Assembly (NCBI GenBank): GCA_017562135.1
Contig: QEYB01000448.1
Location: 1,736,001 to 1,800,000, forward strand
Length of the DNA: 64,000 nt
Origin: Dipylidium caninum
Taxonomy: Eukaryota; Platyhelminthes; Cestoda; Cyclophyllidea; Dipylidiidae
Direction: 5' to 3'
Part shown: piece by piece, positions 12,848 to 24,122 of the stretch
Numbering within the stretch: the first letter of the stretch is position 1
Layout: each line of letters opens with the position of its first letter
Program-made: the position numbers and the translations under genes
The notes under the pieces: model-generated
Seen by the model: the letters and a program-made list of their open reading frames with translations, nothing else
The model's database searches: none
What the model was told of the DNA's origin: nothing

Positions 12848-14638
12848 ATAGTCATACATCGAGGAAGTCAATTTATCTCTCCCAACCGTCCGTAAGTACC
12901 GCTTGTTTTGCCCACCCCCGATGATGAAAGCTTTTGCCTGTGTCTATGCAGAACTTTGAACGAATAGGTTAAAAGAATTCCCTCCAGCCCCTGCATTTTT
13001 TTCCCATTTGTCTAAACGTAGACGGAGTCTACCAATTAAATTAGGCCAAATAAATGACGACTTGCAGAGACACCCATCAGCCTTGTGTAGACTCGTCTCT
13101 CTGCCACCGGTAACACCGTTGACGGGCGGTGTCCACGCGACAGAAGATTCCAACTGCATCGAAGGGGTCATGCTGCCGGCTGCAGGCATCTCCGTTAAGC
13201 GATTTTACGGTCACCACTCCGCCCTCTGTTCCGTGGTTGAGGCCTGCACTTTACATGACCCAACGTCCTAGTCATGCAGACGTTTCCTAAATGCCGCAAT
13301 GGCTGGCCTTTAGGGTTTTTAACTGTGGAGAGATAAAATAATTTGGCGAGTAAATTGTCAGCCAGGAATGCAGAAGGAGGGCCTTTGCATCTTATGGGGC
13401 AGCAACCAACAGACTTTTCCTATGCCCTCCCTGCAGTAGCGCCCAGACGTAGAGGATTACAGATTTCCCGTGGACGCTAAATGTCCCGTGCTGTTTCTTT
13501 TTCCTTTCCTCTCCTGCACAGCTGTACCAAATACCCATCTGCTCCGTAAACGCAACGGGGATTCGTTCGCGTAGCCAAGGTGAGCGCTGCTGCCCTAAGT
13601 GTGGGACTGTGGCGTGGGTTGCCTTTTCTCCCCAAGGTGAGTCGGGCGCAGTCCATCATCCCCTGGGGTCCGTTCGGAGCAGCGCCCGTTGGTGGGCGGA
13701 CAAAGTTGCACTCGGTGGTAAATGTGGCCTTCCTCTGCATTCCAGCCTCCGCTAATCTCATTAGAGCCCAGCCCCTGTTTGTAGCCCAACATCTGGTCGG
13801 AGGGCGTCCTCGCCTGGAGGGAGTATTTCCGGCCGCACTGTGCTTCACCCGCGTACCGCTTGAACATTGATTGAGGAATGCTGTGAGGGCCACTTTTCGT
13901 CACCTTGGTGAAAAATAGGAGCTATGCGCCAAATTTGGCGTTGGCTATCGTCGTGAATAGAACCACGCTGCCGTGGACGGCACAGCCTTAGTTTAAGGTG
14001 GCCGCGAAAGTCCATTTACAGGAACTCCCAGTGCTCTTTCCTCGAAACATGAATAAGGGCCCGAATGGAGGGAAAATGGACATCTGGCAGAGCTATGAGG
14101 CCTGTGAGGGAGAGTGGCGCGGGGCATAAATTGTTTAATGCATAGGAGCATCGTGTAAGACGACTAAGTAAAACTAACACTCGTCTATATTACAGACAAC
14201 TGTCCCAATGGGCGGTACAAGACGGAAATAACCCAGGAGTTCGGTGGGACTTACACCAAAAGGTAGGCTGTTCTTACGGCTCCATAAAATTGTGCTTAAC
14301 CGCCCCACGTCGTGAGATGTGGCCACATCGCTGGTCGTCTTCTGTCAAATGTTGACCTGTGTGCTCCTGGCGCTCACATTATTTCCAACTGCCTCGACCT
14401 TTATATTATAAACACTTAGGTGAATCAGAATGTGATGAATGTGTTGTAAAAGGTCGATGGAATTTGGCTCATGCCCAGCCGGAGCGCCGGGCCGCCCCAT
14501 CGGTAACGCACCGGCGCCAGTGTTGCAGTGCTGCGGTTAAGAAGATCGTTGGCTTTACCCCTCCTCTCGGGGACACCTTATTTACAATGATTTTCATACT
14601 TAGGTATCTTCCGCATGGGGAATACGGCGCCCGATGGG
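12848..14638 (+). other. weak exon candidates upstream of tensin
   Basis: Three short segments are flanked by acceptor and donor consensus: 12848-12891 (tttttcag / gtaagt), 14196-14262 (tattacag / gtaggc) and 14604-14638 (catacttag / gtaagt). Each has more than one open frame, and I recognise no domain in any of them. They may belong to the unresolved upstream part of the tensin, whose middle region is normally disordered and poorly conserved, or be chance. Confidence 0.18.
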
Positions 14639-14979
14639 GTAAGTCAGGCCGTCCTCGACGTCCTCGTAAACAGGCGGGTGATTCATGCCCGCGTTGTTTG
14701 CATTAGCTGCATCCCCGTGCCTTCGCCCTTCCTCCCCGTCACCAGGAGGACATGCAGATTTTTTGATCAACTTACATTTGTCACGATGTCTCGGGCAGTG
14801 GAAACACTGAAGTTGATTGCCACATCGTTTGATGAATGGTTTCTCGAGAGGATTTTGACCTATGCGCCATCGCACAGATGGTGGCCTAAACTTCCCATTC
14901 TTCCCTCAGCAACACAATAACCTGACAGGTTTTACTTAGCAGTCTTTGACAGGCACTCGGGTCCCCCATCTTTTTGCAG

Positions 14980-15049
14980 ACGAATGGGTGGGCGGCGAAC
15001 CCTCGAAGCGGAGGTGGTCCTCCCTTCTCCATGGGAAATGGGCATTTCG
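14980..15049 (+). CDS. candidate tensin linker exon
   Basis: Flanked by catctttttgcag and gtgaga. In phase 0 it reads a Gly/Pro/Asn-rich peptide (TNGWAANPRSGGGPPFSMGN and four more residues) and ends in phase 1, matching the phase needed at 16379, the proposed start of the SH2 lead-in exon. The composition fits the disordered linker of tensins. Other frames are also open, so this is only a candidate. Confidence 0.3.
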
Positions 15050-16378
15050 GTGAGACAAGCGTCGGTCCCCCATTGGACCAGGAGATCGCAGGTTTAGGGA
15101 GGTTTTAGGCCTCTGTCTACCTAAACTCCCGCGTCTCCTATCAGCGGTGTATGGGACAGGGAGTCGAAGCTCACTTCTCCCACCAGACGCCACAGCGACG
15201 CCCCGACTTGTCAAGGGCTCGCATTCACCGCTCTCGTCGTGTTTTGGGCTTCATGAATAAGGCTAGACATGGTGAAAAATATCTGTCATTATTGTAAGGA
15301 GATGGAAAGAACCACTAAGCAGCTTCCCGCGACAATGGACACCCCGAGCTGAGGGGAGCCGTTGCATAATTTGAGGTAAAAGGCGTGAGACAGCTAACAC
15401 CACCCTCCGAAACGTGGTAGCACTGGGAAAAACCATCTTCGCGACTGCTCTTTCTCTCGCGTAGGCTGCGACGGACTGTTATTCCCCAGCGATGCCTGAG
15501 GTCTACGCAATGCTTTTCACGGGTGTGCATTTCGGACACAACTACGTCACGACCCAATCCTTACCAAAATGCCCACTTTTCCCTTAAGTCGATGGTGGAA
15601 GGCGGGCAAGTTATCTTTTGTCCAAAACACTTTACGCATTGGGCAGAGTGACAGAATCTGTGGAAACACGTTGCCAATTTTTTTTTGTGCTTACGAGACA
15701 CCACTTTTCCCAGTTCCCGTCGACCGTGGGATGCAAGCCTCAGCGATGCTGTTAGCTGAAACTGGGGTAAAAGGAGAAGGCGAAACAACCATCCTAGCGT
15801 GCTCTGTACCCCAAAAGTCGGCCTCGAATTGCCAAATAAAGTGGTTATTTTCCACCCTCTACGTGTGGGCTAACCTCGAACGGCATCAAAATAGTACTTA
15901 TAAAATCACTTCACTGATTAAACTCGGTGAACAGCGACGGTGACCTTTTAACCGCTTCTTGAAATGCCAATAGGACGTCTCTTCGCCTCCGATGCACGTG
16001 ACGACAGTTGGCGAAAACACTTCCGCGAATAAACCTCGTCGTACCGAAAGATTCACTGAAAACTGCATGGAGCGCCCGAAGACACGGTTCGCTGTTCGCT
16101 GGCCGTCTCGTCACGAAAGCAGAGGATGTCTGCTTCATATGCGATTTGAGCGTTAGGTTGAAAGATATCTTCCCCATTAAGTTCCGCAGAGTTTTTCCCG
16201 ATACTCCTACATAATTGGAAGTTTTAGGGCAGGAGTAGGGAGGGGTTAAGCAGAACAATGACTCGAAGCTTCCCACCTTTACCGCCTAACTGGGAATTCT
16301 CGATAGAATGAGGCTGTTGCGGTAGACAAGCACTGCGGGTATGATGATTTTCTAATGGGAGCAGCACTTGATCCGCAG

Positions 16379-19300
16379 ACTCGACCCTGCGCCTGGCCCC
16401 GAGCGTGGGCAATTTGACATCTCAGCAGTGGGGAACCCTGAACTCGCAAACCTCCCCACAGGAGAACATGCGACAATTGGCCCAATGGCAGGGCGAATGT
16501 GCAAGCAAATCGCAAAAGTTCATTGAAAATGCAGTCCAACGCACCTTCGACCGATGGTTCAGACCTAACTTTTCGAGGGACGCTAGTAAGTTGGTGGAAT
16601 GATTCTCCATGATCTCTCAATGTCTGTCTTTACAACAAACTGGGAAGTATTTGAGCGGTTGTAAACAGTTAAGAGAGGGATCTAGTGGAGTAACTAAAAT
16701 AGACAATTAAAGTAGGTAGTCTTAGATCGGAATTTCGGCCCAGAGGTCGTTCACCCCGCTGGTATGAGCCGTTGAATTTTTGCCGCATTTACGTACTCCT
16801 GTGAATGCCAACTAAAACAAGTGTGTCTTTTAGGCGTACAATATCTTAAGAAACAACCACTTGGTGGTTTTGTCATTCGTACCAGCTCTAGATATCCTGG
16901 TTTCTACGGATTGAGTATCAAGACGAGGGAGAACGAAAACACCGACAGACGCAACGGTGAGTTTATTTTGACGGCCTTAATTCCTCATGAATCAAAGAGT
17001 CTCGAGGTAGAGATGGAGGTGGAGTCTCCCTCTCGCCCTTTTAACTTCTGGCAGTTGGCTTTGACGGGGCGTCAGATGATGAGCTATCGACAAAGCCTTA
17101 TCTACTTGAGCCCCCGCTCCCATGTAAATACGCTTTTCTTTGTAGATTCTTACTCCACAAAGCACTCCCTTTTCGACACCCTTATGAGGCCGCTAAAGAA
17201 GGTCCCCTCTAGTTTAGGAAAGTGCCTGTAGTTGGGACATTCCTGTTTACGCGATCTAACCAGCATGAGACTGCTACGTTATTCCTCCAACCCTCTGTTT
17301 TCAGCTGTCCCGTTCTGGATTGCCAAAATGCCATTCGAATGCTGTTCACTTTGGCGTAAAGTCAGGTCTTAGGACTTGTTTGAATTATTAGTGTCAAACG
17401 CGTTGTGAGTCATTGTGACACTATTCCATTAGTTGTCACTGTATGACAGCCTTACGCAGTTGTCTTAAGCGAAAGAGGATTGTCCAAAAGAGAGAGAGAG
17501 AGAGGGTGGGAGGGAGGGAGAGAGGGGGAGAGGGAGAGGTGGTCTTCTTCCCTAAACCGTCCACACCTCACAGCCCACTTAAGCTGGCTTTTGTATAGCT
17601 CTGAACATTAGCAATTCGGTGGTTATTGAGATGACACTCTGACAGGGTCAACCACCTCTTCCTTGGGTCCGAGCGGAGTCGGAGAGGTCACAAGTCTGTC
17701 GTCACATTGTGTCATCTGCTGTGATGGGGCCTTTCAAGCTAACGGTGCGGCATCGCCTCTCCCCCCCTCCCTAACGACGGTGACACAGTTGGTCCCAATT
17801 CTAATTGTTAAAGGCGCGAAGTAGCCATAATGAGCCTTCGTAATAAATGTCACAACCGAAAAGGCAAAAGTAAACTCTTAATTATGCTCTACAGTAAAAA
17901 CTAAGGTACTTGGTCGCATTGATGAGGTAGAAGTTGCCTTAATTTACACATCAAATGTCACAGGCGCCGCTTCCTCGCCTATATCGCCAAGTGGGACGAC
18001 AAGGAGGCCTGTTGGAAAGCGTAGAAAGTGGCAAATGTTGGTGCCTTTCGCGTGGAAATGGGGACTGTGTCTGATCCATCTGGTCGAGGGTACTCAAACA
18101 CTGATTGATGGTCTAGAAGTTGCAAAACCAGTAACCTTGGTCCCTCTCCCAATGGTTGGCCAAAAAGGGCCAACGAGACCCGCATGTGGGACTCACGATG
18201 GCCTGACCAACAGAGCCACAGCATCACTGAAGTCTGCCTGTTGTTTCGGTTAGAGCAACCTCCCACCCGCATCTTTTATGCCACTTATTTAGAGTTATTC
18301 TGCCCTCCCCAGAGTTGCATGTTAGATGCACTAACTGCACGTTAGGGTTGGCAGATACTTTTCGCAAGGGCGGGCATGTGATTCCACTCAATTTGCACTG
18401 CAGGTCTGACAAGTGATCGGTCGATCCGACACTTCCTCATAGGCGAGAGCGCAGAAGGCCACTTCCAGATTCAGGGCACAGAGATAGAGCCGAGATTCAG
18501 GAGCCTGGTGGAGCTCGTATCCTACCACTGCCAGTATTCGGGAGCGCTGCCTTGTGTCCTCCGTCTGCCGGGCTACTCGGCTTCCTCCACGCTCAGTCTG
18601 ATGCACCCCGACACTCACCTGCCACCACTCAGGTACAACGAGAGCGATTCCATCGGTGAGTTCAGACTGACTCCGCCGTCTTGCTCTCGAAAGCACACAT
18701 TCGAGAGAAGTCCTTTCTCCGTCCAGAGCATTTCCACGTCAATGTTATTTCCCTCAGTAGTGGCAATACTCTTAGCAGCGCCTGACTCTCCGATCACGGG
18801 ATTTTTCGAGTTATTCCTGCAACTAGACAGATGTCCGAGTAATCCAACAAGCGAGTGTTCATAATAGGACACATTGGCGCATCAGAGCACACAGACGGAA
18901 AAGTCGGCTTAGTCAAACGCTTTTATGAAAGGCATTAAGTTGAGTCCCCACAATAATCGCAAAAGAATGCACTACTTTTGACCTCAGGTCTCCCTGTAGT
19001 AGACCTGTGGAGGTAGTTTGTCACGGTGATAAACTGCCTTCAAGAGCAGCCTGTGTGTCTCCGAATTACGCCTGAAGTAGCAGGACCGTGTTTATCGTCC
19101 CGCATATTGCTGAGGTGCTCAGGTGAAATCGAGTCTTGACTGTGTTTTGGAGAAACACTGGAGCAAAACACCTTTGAGGTTTCAGATTTTGAGACCACCA
19201 ACGTCGTCATCCCCAAGACGAGGAGGACTGGCTCCGGCGTTGCTGAAGGCGGCGTCTTCAAAGCACGCGGCAACTGGTAGGGCGGAATGATTCCTCGACG

Positions 19301-21724
19301 CTCGTGATGTTGGCGAATAAGATAGGGAGCGGCTGAAAAGCACGAATTTTGTGCGATTTGTTCTTAATTATTCTATAATTAAGAAAGTTCCCTAAATCAT
19401 CAAATCATCAGGCCTATAAGAGGAGTTTTCATCCCATCCGATTTTACTCGCTTTGAACCTCTCCATCAACTACTGTCCCTTAACAATGTGCAAATACTGT
19501 CGTTTTAACTCGCCTTCTTCAGTGGACTCCAAAGTGGGTAATCGCTAGAATCTTGGCCGTTCCCATCCACCACGCGTCTATTTGGTGTGATATCATTAAT
19601 TCTCTAGAAAGGGCATCTTTTCCATGTAGTGGAGCCGATTCGTAAAAAAATGCTGAGAGAACATTTAAAATTAGGCCTTTCTAACCGCAATACGAAAGTT
19701 GCACAAAGCACAGAACTCCAGAACCCGATATGTGCTGACGTGTTGCATGGATGGATTAGGAAAAAGTCTCAAAAGTAGAAAGGAATGAGTGACTGCAGAA
19801 AAGAAAATACTTCTGTGTAGTGTTTAACGGAGGATATAGCAAAAAGACAACTGCAGAAACTATCATTAGCAGGATCCACTGTTGCTCATTTCCTAGCACC
19901 ACTTGCATTCAGCCTGTCACAAACCATGAGACTATCTTCAAGCCTATTTGCTTGACAGAATTTCAAGTCCTCTACTTGGGCACCTTTGACGTCTTCTCCC
20001 TGAACGGCAGCAGCGCCGTCAGCTCGGCGTTGGACGTGCTCTTTCGGATGCAGAATTCGCACCTGCGTCCCATTGTCGTCAGCTTTCGCGTCAGCTCCGA
20101 GGGAGTGACTCTCACGGACCTTCACTGTCGACAATTCCTCCGGCGGCACTTCGGATGTGAATCCTTCCTCTACATTGGCGCGGACCCTTACGGCAGGACG
20201 TGAGTATTCGCTTCTTCCAGACAAGGAAGCGGATTTGAGTCCTTTTATTAGAAGTAATCACAATTTGAGGTGCACATCCTTTAATTTTACTGACTTTAGT
20301 CGGGCAACCACAAGGACTCACTCATACCCTATTAGCATAAAACTCGGTCCGATGCGAAAGTGTTAGCCGTTAGGCGTCGAAAGAAGAGCGGCCCTTTGGT
20401 CCTCACATTCCACGCCTAAAAAGCGGGTTATGTTAGCACCCGCGGCGTCCATTGAAACCTCTGACCGGTGAAAATCAGTTCGGTTAGTATACGCCTCTGC
20501 GGTAGAGAGAGTGAGCCGAAGATATTCAACGTATCTTCGTATCTCGGTCACAGAAATATCTCGCCTCACCATGTGTTATCTTTCGCCGTTTCAGCTTGAT
20601 GGAGGTCGAGTCGGAAAACGTCAATGCCCCCGGAAGAAAGTGAGTCAAGGAGGTGCTGGTTACCTCGCCTCTAATCATCATCCTCAATAATATCAGGTTT
20701 TTTAACATTCCCGGATGATCCCTCGATTGCAAATATGCATCCATTTTTTCGAGATAAGTTTGATTAAGAGCAAGTTTGTTGGAAGTTTTTTGTGAATATG
20801 TGTAACAAGTATACAGGGGGATTTTGGCTCACGACATCTGGTCGCGACAAGCCGCCTTCCATGGTACTTCGTCTCTGCACCTCACCTATCATTTTAACAT
20901 CCAAATTAAGACTGGGTCAGAGGATGGGGGGGCATTCTACACCCCGAGGTACAATCACTCTCCCAATGAGCTGTCAGTAGGAAACTAAGATTCAACTACA
21001 TGTGACAAAATTCCGTGTTTGGTGACGAAACAACAAATTTGGCGGATTTCTAAGTTCCCTGCCTAGGTTACCCGAAAGTGTTACCGCATAAAAGGCCATG
21101 ATGAATCAAATCATGCGTTTTGGTTATGCTGATGTGAAAAGGAAACCAACTTGACGACCGTCTTCCAATCCCTCCGACCGCCACATGCTGTGCCCCGATA
21201 ATGCAACGCAAGCACCACCAGTCGGATGAGGGGAGAAGAGTTTTTAAAACGAGGGCATACCCAAAACAGAGAACCATGGCTTCATTTTTTGTCATCAGGT
21301 GCACTGGTCTATATCTGTGTATTGGCCAAAGTAAGGGAGCAAAAAACTTTTTGAACATCATATTCAAGTGACTTCTCCGGCGCCTCTTTTCCCAGAATTT
21401 GTCGGCATCAAAATGGCGGATTGCGATAGGTATACCATGAAATAAGATCGTCCACAGCAATTTGATACGTGAAAAGAACAATCTGTTGGGAGACTGTTTA
21501 CCTTAGGTGCCAATATCCCTGAAACCAGTAACGATGACATGGCTATGCACTTATATTTATCGCTCCTTTATTTTAGAATTTTCGGCTTCGTCGTTCGCGT
21601 CTCTGACACATCGGATATGAACAGCTGTCACCTTTTCGCTCAACAATTCAACACTCAGCCATGCGAATTCATCGTGGAAACAGTTAAAAAGATGCTAAGT
21701 CAGGAAAGAATGTTCGGATTTTGA
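16379..21724 (+). CDS. tensin, C-terminal SH2-PTB part (5' end unresolved)
   Basis: Tensins link integrin tails to actin at focal adhesions. Exons: 16379(or 16424)-16585, 16834-16956, 18404-about 18655, 19186-19276, 19959-20199, 20595-20639, 21577-21724. The SH2 domain starts at WFRPNFSRD and carries the phosphotyrosine-binding arginine in GGFVIRTS. It continues through [16 protein letters not shown] and the LPCVLRLP strand. The PTB domain starts after [13 protein letters not shown] at EFQVLYLG and runs through [14 protein letters not shown] and FLRRHFG. It ends with [15 protein letters not shown] and [10 protein letters not shown], then the stop. Phases agree at every junction except the exon from 18404: its donor at 18656 leaves phase 1, but the next exon needs phase 0. 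Another donor or a small missed exon is likely there. Upstream actin-binding, C1 or phosphatase-like parts were not found. Domain calls are secure; paralogue is not determined. Confidence 0.9.
17491..17541. repeat. (GA)n/(GGGA)n purine tract
   Basis: An AG dinucleotide run passes into GGGA-type repeats, all purine on the plus strand. It lies in the large tensin intron between the two SH2 exons. Confidence 0.9.
19361..19385. repeat. 10-bp perfect hairpin in tensin intron
   Basis: ttcttaatta, a 5-nt loop ttcta, then taattaagaa. The stem is perfect but very AT-rich, so it may be chance. It lies between the proposed tensin exons ending at 19276 and starting at 19959. Confidence 0.6.
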
Positions 21725-21740
21725 AGGACGAGTACTTGCT

Positions 21741-21774
21741 TAAAATTCCTAAAAGTGGGACTTTAGGAATTTTA
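21741..21774 (+). promoter_or_regulatory. perfect 13-bp stem-loop after tensin stop
   Basis: taaaattcctaaa (21741-21753), loop agtgggac, then its exact reverse complement tttaggaatttta (21762-21774). It begins 17 bp after the tensin stop codon, so it should lie in the 3' UTR and could act as an RNA hairpin. A small palindromic insertion is the alternative. Confidence 0.6.
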
Positions 21775-23074
21775 GGGGATTCTGTCACAACCCAAACTCT
21801 TTTTCTCGCCTGTTTCGCCACTCTAATGTGGCGCTTCGGATGCGAAAATACAATATTTATGCTACTTATTTTAAATAATACTCTCTACTAAGTATGCAAG
21901 GGGCTTACACATGCTGATTCCGACATTTATGATAAGCGCTTTGTCAGCTAGAGATACTTTAGAGTAACTCAGCGCTTCTCATTGATAAAAAGGATAAATC
22001 GTTTTCCGTAGTGCTTTATCCAACCTTAATTAGGCTTGTTAAGGTAGTCGATTTTCGTGGCTTACAGTCGCAAATAGAATTGTGTACCACAACAAAACGC
22101 GCATGTAATATCGCTACAAAACCGCTATTGTTTCAGTAGGCATTGCGTCAGGTGATGTCCCTTCTGGTAGGGGCATCTTTTTTTCTTTTTGAAGGGGCAT
22201 CTTACAAGCCCGCAGAAAAGTCAAGCTTGGTCTCCATCAACCCATTTCCTGTAGGTTAGAAGACGTACAAATTCTTTGATTTGGACACCAACAGATAAGC
22301 ACGAAAAAGAAAACAGACAAAATCACTCTTTTACGAAATAAGTAGGATGGGAGCAAAAATAACAATGTCGGCGGGTGACTGGGCCACGAGTTTGCAGATT
22401 TTGCCTTTCAAAATGAACAGTGTGGGAATTATTATATAGTGCTGACAGCTTCTGATCTGTAACCAGGCTTATCAGCCATCGTAAACTCAACATGTCGTTC
22501 GGAAGATCAATAATTAACTCTTTCGCAATATAGGCAGTTTTGGGATATTATACGGCTAAAATTGGTTCACTTCCCTTATTCTGGCGCCATTTATAAAAGC
22601 TTGGGGACGTATTAGACCTTTAAACGTACGCGTTAATCACTTTGGGGGCGTATATGTGTGGTCGAGGTCAGTTATTTGAAGACAACATACACTTGGTTCA
22701 TATAAGTTAAGCAATCAAGTATAATACAAAAAGTTAGTACGTTAGGGACAATTTAGATTGGCTGATAAACCTGTTTTTTACTGGCATAATTCAATCGTAT
22801 GTAAGCAGTTTGAAGGTCGTTGGTAATGGAGCCACATCGCTCTGCATGCACTGATTCTAACGGTAGATCACCTTAAGTGGAATACAGCTTAGTCCTTAAT
22901 ATCTTTTAATTGTTATTAAATCTACACTAATCTTATAATTTAATTCCCTAAGGCGCTGATGGACACTAGGTCCTAAGTCGGCTGGTATTTGAGAGCGTGA
23001 AATTCTAGTAATTTACTAGCAGCATTTTTTCCTTAAGACTTACTTTCTTTAATTCGACAGTTTTTAACAGCCTA
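21775..23074. other. tensin 3' UTR / intergenic
   Basis: AT-rich stretch between the tensin hairpin and TRMT112. No AATAAA was picked out close after the tensin stop and no coding signal is visible. Confidence 0.45.
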
Positions 23075-23085
23075 TTTATTTCTAG
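23075..23085 (+). promoter_or_regulatory. splice-acceptor-like site 4 nt before TRMT112 ATG
   Basis: tatttatttctag followed by cacc and the ATG at 23090. A pyrimidine-rich tract ending in AG this close to the start codon suits a spliced-leader trans-splice acceptor (trans-splicing is known in flatworms) or the end of a 5' UTR intron. Sequence alone cannot tell which. Confidence 0.45.
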
Positions 23086-23089
23086 CACC

Positions 23090-23625
23090 ATGCGGCTGTT
23101 CACTCATAATATTCTCACCTCCCGAGTCCTCAAATCCGTTAAGGTTGGATATCCCCTTGCAATAAAGGTGACCTTTTTATTTACTCATCCATCTTTCCGT
23201 AGGCGACCAAAGTTGACATAACTCCCTCTGATTTTGAAGCGACACAAACAGCCCGTTTCATTCCAAAGATCGAATGGGCGGTTCTCAAGTCTGCTGCTGA
23301 ACAGGTAGGCTATTTGTACGGTATTCTGTCGACTCATGACCCTTAAAATACCTCATTGAGCTTTTTACGGGAGCCCGTCTTTGTCGATGAAACCTCTTGT
23401 CTGGTTGTATAATATTTTGTCTACAGATTGGATCCGATCACGTGGGTCAAATGCCAGATAGCGTTCCCGATGGTTATGAAAACAATGAGGAATTTTTGCG
23501 CTTTAGCCCACAAAGCCCTCATGGAGATAGATGTGATTGAAGGCTCCCTAGTTTGTCCGGAAACGGGACGTGAGTTCCCAATCCGCAATGGAATCCCAAA
23601 TATGCTAGTCAATGAGGACGAATAG
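23090..23625 (+). CDS. TRMT112: TRMT112, methyltransferase activator (frameshifted)
   Basis: TRMT112 is the small zinc-binding partner that stabilises several methyltransferases acting on tRNA, rRNA and release factor (TRMT11, ALKBH8, BUD23 and HEMK2 types). Exons 23090-23167, 23203-23304 and 23427-23625, with introns of 35 and 122 bp. The protein starts MRLFTHNIL, continues with the [11 protein letters not shown] and FIPKIEWA blocks and YENNEEFLR, and ends in the zinc-ribbon-like half [16 protein letters not shown] then RNGIPNML, close to the family length of about 125 residues. In exon 3 the frame shifts by one extra base in 23493-23506: upstream ends EEFLR and downstream resumes [13 protein letters not shown] one base later. 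Read literally it stops early at GDRCD. Sequencing error is most likely; a pseudogene is possible, but the introns show it is not a processed copy. Confidence 0.92.
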
Positions 23626-24122
23626 TCATTAACTTCCATGCTGACATATGTAAAAATACAACACTTTTATGCTGTTTCCCCCATACCATGGCTACGGGCT
23701 CATTGTTACACACACTGCAAAATTGATAAGGCGTAGTTATGACCTATGCTAAATACTCATTTGGAGATGGTGTTCCACTTGTGGTCCTGTAATAGACCGA
23801 GTACATTACGCTTGGTGCATCGCTGTTTGATTGGTGGAAAAAAGATTTAGTGGTTACGAAAAGAAGAAGCATATATACACATATAAATGTGCATAATATG
23901 TACAATTAGTTTGGAGAAGTTGAAAATGCTTCGTCGGAGCAATCCAATTTGGTTCATCAAAGTAAGGAGGGAGAGGAAGTTATAAAAGTACAAGATCGTT
24001 GGATAGCTGGATAGGACAGAGGGAACAAGATCAAGAGACCTATACGGTCGAACGTATACGAAAATATCTCGTGAAAAAAACAGTAAAGACAGGAATGGCC
24101 GCTAAAGGAATGGACTTGAAAA
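23626..24122. other. convergent 3' intergenic gap
   Basis: About 500 bp between the TRMT112 stop (+) and the ABCG stop (-). It must hold both 3' UTRs. No clear poly(A) signal pair was identified. Confidence 0.5.

Noticed and set aside
13477..13903. Overlapping 96-138-codon open frames on both strands
   Set aside because: GC-rich sequence produces long chance frames in several readings at once; none shows a domain or clean splice context.
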